Of a stretch of 49,414 nt of DNA, positions 25,130-33,570 are shown piece by piece (the first letter of the stretch is position 1; the number at the start of each line of letters is the position of its first letter). This stretch comes from JBBDQZ01 sp040905705 (GTDB taxonomy: Bacteria > Bacteroidota > Rhodothermia > Balneolales > Natronogracilivirgulaceae): NCBI GenBank assembly GCA_040905705.1, contig JBBDQZ010000016.1, forward strand, positions 1-49,414, in the 5' to 3' direction. The notes beneath the pieces were generated by a model. The model saw only the letters and a program-made list of their open reading frames with translations. It ran no database searches and was not told where the DNA came from. Position numbers and translations under genes: made by a program.

Positions 25130-26893
25130 CTATTTGAGCATCATCATTTGTTTTGTTTGTATGAAATCACCGGCAGTCAGGCGATAGAAATAGGTTCCGC
25201 CGGAAACACGGGATGCATCCCAAGAAACCTCGTGTTTTCCAGCAGGAATGAATTCATCGACCAGCAAAGCTACCCGACGGCCGAGCACATCAAAAATTTC
25301 CAGCTGCACCGGTGTGGGTTCGGGCAGCTCAAATCCGATTATAGTTCCGGGATTGAAGGGATTCGGATAGTTTTGCTCCAGGTAAACATGTTGTGGAATA
25401 TGGCTGTCCTGGCCTTCAATACCGGTTGCTTTGTCTACGACAAGAAACTGCCCCATCATGCCCTCGTCTTCATGGATGAGCATATGACAGTGGTACATAT
25501 ACGGAATGTCCGGATTGGTATAGGTTTCAAATTTTGTGATAAAACGAACGGTTTCCATTGGGTGTACAAATACGACATCTTTTCTTCCCCTCTCCTGTTC
25601 CGGCGGGATCACACCATTCCGGTCAAGGATATAAAACTGTATCATATGTACATGAAACGGATGAGCAATGGCTGTTTCATTTGTGATGGACCAGATTTCC
25701 AGATTGTCCAGCGGGATCACTTCATTAATTTTATCCATTGCGAAATCTTCATCATTGATGTAAAACGGATGGTTAAGCTGATCCGGCAACACCCGGGAGT
25801 TTAGCCGGAACGTTCTACTTGTATCGGCATCGGCTTCATTCCAGGGCGTAACGTTCACCAGGGCAGACGGAATTTCGGTTACGGCATTATCTGAAGTTAA
25901 GGTAATGTTCAGCTGCATTATGTTAAAGTCATTGCCATTAAGTGGATTGGGATCATATCTGTTCAGTGTCGAATCCTGATTAATCCCGGGGTATTTTGCA
26001 CCAAATATCCCGTCAGGAAGTTCTGATGCATAGCTTTTTAAGTGAATTGTTTGTCCCTGGAGATCGGATAGATTGATCAGAATTTCTGCGCGTTCTGCAG
26101 GCGCTAACAACAGACGGTCCAGCTCAACCGGGGATGAAAGCAGCCCCCCGTCTGAAGCCACCTGATAAAATGATTGATCGTCGGTTAATCCCAGATTGAA
26201 TGACCTCATAGATGAGCCGTTCAGTAACCGGAGTCGTATCACCTGTGCCGGAACCTCCACATAGGGATCGACTGTTGCATTTACCATCACCACACTATCC
26301 GCATGAGCAAACGTTACAATTTGCTTGTCGCTTTTGAATTCTTTGGTTTGAATAATAAGCGGCAGGTCGTCCATTCCGTAGGTTCTTGGCAGATCCAGTT
26401 GGGACTCTTCTTCATCGGAAACAATAATGAGCCCGGAGATTCCCATTGTTACATGTTTTTCGGTTTTTTGATGAAGATGCGGGTGATACCAGTATGTGGA
26501 GGCGCGGTCGAGCACGGTAAAAGAAGGCGACCAGGTTTCATCAGGTTCAATGGGAGTGTGAGGGCCACCGTCATTTTCGGAGGATACATGCAGGCCGTGC
26601 CAGTGTACGGTTGTAGCTTCTGGCAGCTGATTATGAACATTCATGGTTACCTGTTGTCCTTTTTCAAGCAAAATGGTGGGACCAAGTACATCACCGTTGA
26701 CACCCATTGTTGCCGTCGTATATCCCTGGAAAAATTCATGGGTCCCTTCCTGAATCTCAAGGTCGATATCCTCTCCGCTTATTACCTCGGGTATGAAGAG
26801 TTGATTCTGAGCCCATAATACATTCGTAAACAGTAAAGGCATAAGCAGTAAAGACGTGCGTAATAAGGTCAATAATGTTCTGTTGGGCAACAT
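25130..26893 (-). CDS. Multicopper oxidase with type IX secretion sorting domain
   Basis: The 587-residue protein has a signal peptide (cleavage near WAQ30), three cupredoxin domains and all four copper-binding motifs: HWHG (97-100), WYHPHLH (135-141), HPFHVH (411-416) and YHCHMLIHEDEGMM (467-480). A C-terminal domain of about 84 residues begins with QNYPNPFNP and contains IFDVLGRRV and WDASRVSGGTYFYRL; this is a type IX secretion sorting signal. It is therefore secreted or cell-surface attached. The substrate is unknown, with copper or another metal, phenolics or bilirubin-like compounds possible. A long intergenic region separates it from the divergent OmpA-like gene. Confidence 0.9.
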   Translation of the reverse strand: MLPNRTLLTLLRTSLLLMPLLFTNVLWAQNQLFIPEVISGEDIDLEIQEGTHEFFQGYTTATMGVNGDVLGPTILLEKGQQVTMNVHNQLPEATTVHWHGLHVSSENDGGPHTPIEPDETWSPSFTVLDRASTYWYHPHLHQKTEKHVTMGISGLIIVSDEEESQLDLPRTYGMDDLPLIIQTKEFKSDKQIVTFAHADSVVMVNATVDPYVEVPAQVIRLRLLNGSSMRSFNLGLTDDQSFYQVASDGGLLSSPVELDRLLLAPAERAEILINLSDLQGQTIHLKSYASELPDGIFGAKYPGINQDSTLNRYDPNPLNGNDFNIMQLNITLTSDNAVTEIPSALVNVTPWNEADADTSRTFRLNSRVLPDQLNHPFYINDEDFAMDKINEVIPLDNLEIWSITNETAIAHPFHVHMIQFYILDRNGVIPPEQERGRKDVVFVHPMETVRFITKFETYTNPDIPYMYHCHMLIHEDEGMMGQFLVVDKATGIEGQDSHIPQHVYLEQNYPNPFNPGTIIGFELPEPTPVQLEIFDVLGRRVALLVDEFIPAGKHEVSWDASRVSGGTYFYRLTAGDFIQTKQMMMLK

Positions 26894-27247
26894 GGTAAAC
26901 GTTATTAATGGACCACTTTTTTTGTTTTTGTGTTTCTGCGAATCAATGATACAAAGTAATTAAATCGAACCCGTAAGTACCTGATATTAATACATATATG
27001 CGCCCGGAAGTACTCTTTTCAGATAGCTATAATTGAATGTACCCGATGGTAAATATATAAATAGCTATTTAAAATAGCTTGTGAAAAAAGCTCCTGAAAA
27101 TTTACCGGATACACATTTTTTATTCTATTTTTTTACTCTAAAGCGGACATACATTTAAAAAAAATATAGCTTTTAAACCATGCGGATAATTAATAACAAT
27201 TTTATTACATTAGAATAGTATAATTTTTAACCCCAAGTCGAACCATT
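26894..27247. other. Divergent intergenic region with ATAGCT repeats
   Basis: AT-rich sequence between the divergent multicopper oxidase and OmpA-like genes. ATAGCTAT occurs at 27023-27030 and 27061-27068 (the latter inside the palindrome AAATAGCTATTT, 27059-27070). Variants lie at 27073-27079 and 27166-27172. A TATAAT at 27219-27224 could be the -10 box of the OmpA-like gene. The repeats may be operators, but spacing is irregular. Confidence 0.35.
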
Positions 27248-27808
27248 ATGATATACTCCAGAAATTTATTGGTGCTATTTGCACTTGTGCTTGGCTTTGC
27301 CCTTTTATATGCAGGTTGTGCTTCTACTGAAGAAGTTGTCGAAGAGGAGCCGGAACCGGATGTAGTGGAAGAAGCGGAGCCACCACCACCTCCACCACCG
27401 CCACCTGAACCAGAGCCGGAACCGGAACCGGTTGCAATTCCCGAGCTCGAAAACGTTTATTTTGGATTTGATTTGTCCAACATAGATAGTAGAGCTGCCG
27501 GGATACTTGATCGTCATGTGGAAGCACTGCTTGATCTGCCTTCTGAGTACAGGGTTAGTGTTGATGCCTATACGGACCATGTTGGTGGCGATCAATATAA
27601 TTTGCGTCTGAGTTATCGCCGTGCCAATGCCGTGGTACAATACTTAACCGAAAACGGGGTAACTGAAGACAGAATTGAAAGCAGAGGCCTGGGGAAAGCA
27701 CCAGTTCCCTGTTACGAACAGTATACGGATGATCCCGGTTGCCCTGATAACCGGAGGGCAGAGTTTGAGGTAATCGAACAAATGCGCGCCCCCCGCCGGA
27801 ATAATTAA
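27248..27808 (+). CDS. OmpA-family (Pal-like) lipoprotein
   Basis: The 186-residue protein has a lipoprotein signal ending LYAGC (Cys24), an acidic linker, a run of prolines followed by a PEPE repeat (residues about 45-62), and an OmpA-like peptidoglycan-binding domain (about 65-180). The domain shows YFGFDLSNID, VDAYTDHVGGDQYN, LRLSYRRANAVVQYL and NRRAEF. Two cysteines (PCYEQ and PGCPD) may form a disulfide in the loop. It anchors the outer membrane to the cell wall. No Tol genes are nearby. A palindromic repeat element follows 5 bp after the stop. Confidence 0.85.
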   Translation: MIYSRNLLVLFALVLGFALLYAGCASTEEVVEEEPEPDVVEEAEPPPPPPPPPEPEPEPEPVAIPELENVYFGFDLSNIDSRAAGILDRHVEALLDLPSEYRVSVDAYTDHVGGDQYNLRLSYRRANAVVQYLTENGVTEDRIESRGLGKAPVPCYEQYTDDPGCPDNRRAEFEVIEQMRAPRRNN

Positions 27809-27813
27809 GGACT

Positions 27814-27874
27814 TGAAACATCCATGTCAGCTGTTTCTGATAGACTTGTGCATGATTTAAACATGGATGTTTCA
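27814..27874. repeat. Palindromic repeat element, copy 1
   Basis: Perfect 14-bp inverted arms (TGAAACATCCATGT, 27814-27827; ACATGGATGTTTCA, 27861-27874) with a 33-base spacer containing TTCTGA. The same 13-bp core arms recur at 38956-39017. No T-run follows, so it is not a standard terminator. It lies just after the OmpA-like gene. Confidence 0.75.
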
Positions 27875-28087
27875 CCTTCCTGTTTCATTGATTTTGCTTC
27901 GTAATCTTCGATTTTCTTGCGCGTTACGTTGAGTACGGGCGTTTTCACTGTGTGCTGAAGCGCGAGGGCGGGCATGTGTCCAGGTGAATCGGTACGAATC
28001 ATTCGGCGAGACTATTGATGGAGTTTGACTTTTCCGGGTAACTTGATAGATTTGAAATGTCAGTTGCAATCGACCGGAGGTAATTCC

Positions 28088-29359
28088 ATGGGAACAAATT
28101 GGCGGATATTCATAAAGCAGGAAGACTGGTGGGTCAATTGGCTGGGATTTCTGTTGTTGATAGCTGTGTTTTCCGGAGTAGTGTCACATGTGCCTCGTTT
28201 CAGTACATGGGTTACTGCGACAGATTTACTGGATCAATCGTATGGAGCCATGATGCTCCTGATGCTTGGTACCGGACTTTTGTGCACTCTTGCCATGTAC
28301 TTTCTGGAGGCCTCACCGGTTTCTTTTGCCAGAGCATTTCCGTCAGTTTTTGTGCTTGCCATGGCGGCATTTCTGATTGAGAGCCACCCTTTTATGAAGG
28401 AATACGGGCTGGGATACGCCCTCTGGGCACTTTTGATCGGTTTATTGATCAGCAATATCCTTGCTGTCCCTTCATGGATGAAACCCGCGGTCAGATCCGA
28501 GCTTTACATTAAGGTCGGCCTGGTCCTGCTCGGTGCTCGAATTTTGTTCGGACGTATCCTTGAGCTGGGTCAGTACGGTATTATTGTAGCCTGGGTGGTG
28601 ACACCTATTGTTCTGCTGTCAATGTTCTGGCTGGGGTGGAAATACCTCAAACTGAGTCCGGAATTCTCCATTACGATCTCTGCAGCTACCTCTGTCTGTG
28701 GTGTAAGCGCTGCCATTGCTGCGGCCGAATCCTGCCGGGCCCGGAAAGAGGAACTGACGCTTGCCGTGGGGATGACCCTGATATTTACCGTAGCCATGAT
28801 GGTGGGCATGCCCCTGTTAACACAGTGGATGGGACTTAATGATTTTGTGGCTGGAGCCTGGATTGGAGGTACGATTGATTCGACCGGAGCGGTCGCAGCC
28901 GCCGGAGAATTTATTGGGCCTGACGCACTGGCGACTGCCACGGTTATCAAAATGATTCAGAATGTGATGATTGGAATCATCGCGTTCGGAATCGCCCTGT
29001 TCTGGGTGATATATTTTGCTGCTTCCGACCAGCAACGCTCAGGTCTTGGCGTGGTATGGGAACGGTTCCCCAAATTTATCCTGGGTTTTGTAATGGCCTC
29101 CCTCATCGTGTCCTTTATCCTGATTCCACTGCTCGGACCGGAAACCGTGGATGCGCGTGTAAGCCTGGCCAATGGATTTCGCAGCTGGTTTTTTTGCCTG
29201 GCATTCTTGTGCATCGGCCTTGAAACCGATTTCCGGAAATTGTGGAAACAGATCGAAGGCGGAAAGCCCCTGCTTCTCTATCTGGTCGGCCAATCTTTTA
29301 ACGTGGTACTTACCTTCATTGTAGCCTGGCTGGTATTTTCCGGTTATGTGCCGGATTGA
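28088..29359 (+). CDS. YeiH/UPF0324-family putative sulfate exporter
   Basis: The 423-residue membrane protein has about 11 hydrophobic helices. Motifs typical of the family include KVGLVLLGARILFG, TSVCGVSAAIAAA and GGTIDSTGAVAAAG. The family is annotated as putative sulfate or sulfonate exporter, but experimental support is thin. The ATG at 28088 has GGAGG 7 bp upstream; the frame extends to 28025 without a better start. It is preceded by the palindromic repeat and followed by a decayed gene, so it is probably monocistronic. Confidence 0.8.
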   Translation: MGTNWRIFIKQEDWWVNWLGFLLLIAVFSGVVSHVPRFSTWVTATDLLDQSYGAMMLLMLGTGLLCTLAMYFLEASPVSFARAFPSVFVLAMAAFLIESHPFMKEYGLGYALWALLIGLLISNILAVPSWMKPAVRSELYIKVGLVLLGARILFGRILELGQYGIIVAWVVTPIVLLSMFWLGWKYLKLSPEFSITISAATSVCGVSAAIAAAESCRARKEELTLAVGMTLIFTVAMMVGMPLLTQWMGLNDFVAGAWIGGTIDSTGAVAAAGEFIGPDALATATVIKMIQNVMIGIIAFGIALFWVIYFAASDQQRSGLGVVWERFPKFILGFVMASLIVSFILIPLLGPETVDARVSLANGFRSWFFCLAFLCIGLETDFRKLWKQIEGGKPLLLYLVGQSFNVVLTFIVAWLVFSGYVPD

Positions 29360-29564
29360 AACCCGAAACAGAACTACTTATGTAAAAATGATCTTCAATG
29401 AGCGACTGCTATAATGATCTATCCCCGCCTAATGTCTAAATTAAAATTTATTAAAAAATTTTAATTTTTCCTGTAACAGTGACCCTTGTTTATGCTCCTG
29501 TTATTAAAAGGGATTGTACGTCAATATGTACATCTGAAACAAGGTTCTAATAGAATGATCTGTT

Positions 29565-30479
29565 ATGGGATATGCGCCATCTTATTCTACTTTTTTTGAA
29601 GTCAAAGTCAAGAACCCTCGTAGTTCCGGCCCGGGCCTGCCGGCATTTCAACTGACAAACACGCGGGGTCAACATAGAAACATAGCCGCGCTTCAAACCG
29701 AGGAGGTGGTTAATATCAAACCGGATAGCCCTACAAAAAGCAAGTTGAGTAGTTTGAAGCTGATATTTAATAAGAATGCATCCGGGTTTACAGTGTTAGC
29801 AAGCCACAATTCCGATCAGCGCAGGCAATCTTTATCATCGAAACTTTCTTGAAAGAGGTTTGTTTTCAAACTTTTTATCCGGGATCCTCACATTTTAAAT
29901 TACATGGAGCCTCCGTTCCCGGATGATAACAGGACGCTGTTTTATTTTAGTAACAATGAAGATAATCCGTTACCCGTATTGTCCCGGAACACCCCTGTAT
30001 TGGAATCTCGTATGGAGGCCTACTCGGCTGACAGAGTTGTCCGGGCACCCAAAAACATCGTGATTAACCACCCTCCTGATTTTGAAGCATCGTCCACTTT
30101 TACCTTGTTTGATCATAACAGGGAAGTCGTCCTTACCAAAACCCTGCAACCGGAAGCAGGAAAAAATCAACTTTATTTCCATACCGATAATTTTCCGGCG
30201 GGAATTTATACCATGAAATTAAGCAGAACCGATAACAACATGGATATCTACTCTCCCCGGTCTTATTATTTCATCGATGATCCCGACGAACCTTACCTAA
30301 AAGGTGTTATTGAGATCTTTTCACGTGCAGGGGCAGGTCTATACAATCTTTTTACCTCTGACGGGAAAATGCGATCGCCCGTTTTTGATCTGCAATTCAA
30401 TGCCGGAAAACCATCTGGAAATACCATGGAGAAAGCAGCAAAGAGGTTTGATACACCACATACGCCCCATCACCCGTGA
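29565..30479 (+). pseudogene. Decayed gene of unknown function (in-frame TGA plus frameshift)
   Basis: A single frame runs 29565-30479 apart from a TGA at 29850-29852; the coding character is continuous across it (LSSKLS, stop, KRFVFKLFIRDPHILNY). Near 30404 the sequence reads GCCGGAAAACC. Restoring one C gives FNARKTIWKYH by joining to the -1 frame, whereas the present frame turns into GKPSGN. That points to a 1-nt deletion. Both lesions together indicate a pseudogene. The rest is secreted-like beta protein (AGIYTMKLSR, LFTSDGKMRSPVFDLQF). I have seen this general layout in uncharacterised Bacteroidota proteins but cannot name the family. A convergent gene ends 92 bp beyond. Confidence 0.65.
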
Positions 30480-30571
30480 TGGTACTTGTTTCGAAGCAGC
30501 TGACAAGCGTTCTGTTTGCAGAACGGCTCTGATCAGGTTAAAGGGTACACAGCCGGTGATGCCAACATATC

Positions 30572-33121
30572 TTACCTGCAGAATGCCCGCTGTGAAACAA
30601 TGTCTGAAAAGAGCTGCATCCCGTTCGTCCGGGCAATATGAATGACATCATCGAATGAGTTAGTGCCGGGTAACAGGGATGTCAACAAATTCTCACGTTG
30701 TAAAATGTATTGTGGATGGTATGCCACCTCTTTTCGTCCGTTAAAAAGGGCCACATAAAAGATTCCTGTCTCCACAAGATCCTGAAAAAAATGACTACCA
30801 TAAGACAATTCGGGCATAAATCCGGCTTCTTCTGATGCCACTTCGCAGATGACCGACATGTGGTTCAATTCTGAAAAATGGACCGGCACGCCCAACGTCG
30901 GGGTGGTGGTCCCCCACCGGCCCGGACCGAGGAGCATGACCTTATGTTCTTTCAGTGCTGTGTTGATTTTCCCAATCAGTCGGGCCACAGCATATTTGTC
31001 CTGTTCATTTCGGTTCATATAGGCCTGAGGCTGTACATATACCACATAATCTACAGGAAACTGAACATTTCCGCCCATAAAGTGTCCTCTCGTTGTAAAA
31101 AAGCAGTCCTCTATATCCATCTGTTCAGGAATCTCTACCGGCGACCCCAGCCCGTGTGTCTGCAATGGTCGACATTGCACCAGATTCACTTTGAATTGCT
31201 TTTTATCTGTAAAATTTGCTGTGAACTCGATATCTACCGGATAATCATAAATCCCGGACAGCAAAGCCAACATATCTCTCATTAGTTTTGGGAATTCGGA
31301 ATGTTTGAGCAATCCTTGAAAATCCAGTATATACGGCGCATTGTTGTCATCGTATCCAAGATCACGCAGACGGCGTTCTGTATGGAAGTCCAATGTGGCA
31401 AAAAGCCCGTTATCGACTTTTATATCCAGTTCTTTGATCTCATTCCATTCCCGTGTGGTCAACGTATTGTCGGAAAGGGAAAGGACATCCACATAACGCT
31501 GAGCATACTTCTGCAGGTCATCGGTATACATCAAGGGTAACCGTGCAGGTTTGTCGAGTGTTACCAGTCTGGCATAATCATTCACCGTCCGGTCGACCGC
31601 CCGGGTACCAAGCCCGAAAACCAGTCGCAACATTCCGGCTTCCATGTCAATACTCTCGTCCCACACATACAGATTGGACGAGTTGCCCACTCCTGCGATA
31701 TGCGGAAAGAACAGATCCTGATACTGGTCGCCGGATACACGCTGAACCAGTATGGCCATTTGTTCATCTTTTTCGGCCAATCCCCGGTTCTTCCGATAAT
31801 CGAGGGCATTTTGATTCATGGTACTGGCATACACCGTTCGGATGGCCTGCTCAAAGGCATCATAGCGCTCCTCGAGGGTTCCCTGGTTGGCACAGAAGAC
31901 ACTCTCATATTTCCCTGCAAAGGCATTGCCGAAGTTGTCTTCCAGCAAAGAACTGGAGCGTACAATGATCGGTGACTGTCCGAAATACTCCAGAATATGC
32001 ACAAACTCCTCACGGATATCTGACGGGAACATGCCCTGAAACATTTTTTCTCTTAACTCCGATGCATACTTATAGTACCCGTTTTCGGTTTTCTGCTTCG
32101 ATCTGAGTTTCCACCATCCATTCTGGACGATATAGGTATAAAAAATATCCGAACCCAGGTAAAAGGAGTCGTGAGGCTCCATGAACGGCTCGAAGCGATC
32201 GCCACCATCCCTCTCGATAATCTTTCTGGCCAGCAGCATCCCTACACTTTTTCCTCCGATGAAACCGGAACCAACTTCCCTTGTTGCTATCGAAAGCATA
32301 TCAGCCAGGGTGAAATACCGGTTACATAGATCAAGCATTTTGGACTCCGGTCCTATCAGCATCCTCATTATTTTTTTTTTGATCGGCTCCTGTTGTTCGA
32401 CATCCTGATTGAGCACCTCTTTGGCCTGTTGAAATATCACATTCCAGTTATCGAGTCGCTCTTCCGAACGGGGAATATCGGCGAACAGAGCAGCGGCTTC
32501 GGAGCTGGACGTAATACTGATCGCTTCCTCTCCCTGAATTAAATGGGGAAAAAACATGGTTGCAGAGTAGCGTTGCCAAACCTTGAGGGGGTGAATGTAG
32601 AAATTTTTGTTCACTTCATAGACATCCAGCAGTAACTGGGTCGTTTCCCTGATGCCGGCAATACTGCTGTACGTATGTACATTCCTTTTGATGGCAAAAT
32701 AGGCAATCGTGTCCAGTTCAAATAGATAAGGACAGGTTACTTTGAAAAAATTGCCGATCATCAGGTCGGAATGCCAGTATTCCAGCAAATCTGTCAGGCA
32801 GTCAAAGACATAAAAGGTTTTCCTTCCCTCTTTATCCATCAGTTGATGAATAGAACCGACAAAACTTTCAAAACCTTTTTCAGGCTCAAGCTGATAGCAT
32901 TTGATGTCCGGCTTATTCTCCATCAACGGCGCATGAGCACCAAATCGGACATAAATAAGCCGGCGCTTGTCTCGCCTGGACTGAGCAACAAAAGGGACGA
33001 CCATCTTTCGGTAGTCAGTTATTGAGGCTACCTGCCAGACCACATTATCTCCCGGGCGAAGTTGATCAATCGCTTTGTCAAACCCGGCGATACCGGTGCT
33101 GACTCGCTCGTGGACATTCAT
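30572..33121 (-). CDS. KaiC-like domain fused to PPDK-type ATP-grasp domain
   Basis: The 849-residue protein begins with a KaiC/RadA-like domain (about 1-260; GIAGFDKAIDQLRPGDNV). The expected P-loop is missing: the segment after that start reads VASITDYRKM and has no GxxxxGK[ST]. The central and C-terminal parts are a pyruvate-phosphate-dikinase N-terminal ATP-grasp domain (GSGFIGGKSVGMLLARKII; SPIIVRSSSLLEDNFGNAFAGKY; VNLVQCRPLQ). A conserved GPGRWGTTTPTLGVPV segment follows. There is no phospho-histidine domain and no PEP/pyruvate TIM barrel, so it cannot be a complete PPDK. It may phosphorylate or bind an unknown substrate. The ATG at 33121 has GGAGG 8 bp upstream; GTG 33130 is rejected. 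Confidence 0.75.
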   Translation of the reverse strand: MNVHERVSTGIAGFDKAIDQLRPGDNVVWQVASITDYRKMVVPFVAQSRRDKRRLIYVRFGAHAPLMENKPDIKCYQLEPEKGFESFVGSIHQLMDKEGRKTFYVFDCLTDLLEYWHSDLMIGNFFKVTCPYLFELDTIAYFAIKRNVHTYSSIAGIRETTQLLLDVYEVNKNFYIHPLKVWQRYSATMFFPHLIQGEEAISITSSSEAAALFADIPRSEERLDNWNVIFQQAKEVLNQDVEQQEPIKKKIMRMLIGPESKMLDLCNRYFTLADMLSIATREVGSGFIGGKSVGMLLARKIIERDGGDRFEPFMEPHDSFYLGSDIFYTYIVQNGWWKLRSKQKTENGYYKYASELREKMFQGMFPSDIREEFVHILEYFGQSPIIVRSSSLLEDNFGNAFAGKYESVFCANQGTLEERYDAFEQAIRTVYASTMNQNALDYRKNRGLAEKDEQMAILVQRVSGDQYQDLFFPHIAGVGNSSNLYVWDESIDMEAGMLRLVFGLGTRAVDRTVNDYARLVTLDKPARLPLMYTDDLQKYAQRYVDVLSLSDNTLTTREWNEIKELDIKVDNGLFATLDFHTERRLRDLGYDDNNAPYILDFQGLLKHSEFPKLMRDMLALLSGIYDYPVDIEFTANFTDKKQFKVNLVQCRPLQTHGLGSPVEIPEQMDIEDCFFTTRGHFMGGNVQFPVDYVVYVQPQAYMNRNEQDKYAVARLIGKINTALKEHKVMLLGPGRWGTTTPTLGVPVHFSELNHMSVICEVASEEAGFMPELSYGSHFFQDLVETGIFYVALFNGRKEVAYHPQYILQRENLLTSLLPGTNSFDDVIHIARTNGMQLFSDIVSQRAFCR

Positions 33122-33570
33122 CACAGACACCTCCGTTTGCTACCGCATCAAGTGGTAAATTTGAATCTTGAATTATGTTCCGGTATGGTATTTATACTCC
33201 GCAATGGTATGAAAATGGAAATAATAACGGGAACATTTCGATTTCATTCCAACAGGATCGTTGCCTTCCAATATAAGCTATTTATTATCATATGGGGTTC
33301 CACTCCACCGCAAAATCGTGTATAAATGGCCGGTGCCGGGAAAGATCAGTGTTGTTATTCGGGTTTTTATCTCTCATTCAACAGTAATTATTTTAAAATT
33401 AAAATGACGGAGTAAATGGATAGAAGAATATGAGTAAGTGAGTATAGTGAATGAACATCTGTCAATTGTTCTGGCCGGACAACAATTTGATTTAAAAATG
33501 TTTATTCTTTGGAACCATTTTCCAGTGTTGTTTTTCGGAGTTTACGGAGTGTGATTGTCTTGTTGAGGGA
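33122..33570. other. Divergent intergenic region
   Basis: No ORF with coding character is seen. An imperfect palindrome with 7-bp arms (AATTGTT, 33464-33470; AACAATT, 33481-33487) around CTGGCCGGAC lies about 85 bp before the NhaC start and may be an operator. Nothing else stands out. Confidence 0.4.

Noticed and set aside
27305..27640. Minus-strand frame rich in Arg and Trp over the OmpA-like gene
   Set aside because: Its composition mirrors the Pro/Glu-rich linker of the real gene on the other strand.
27814..27874. Reading the palindromic element as an ordinary terminator
   Set aside because: No T-run follows the right arm, and the second copy also lacks one.
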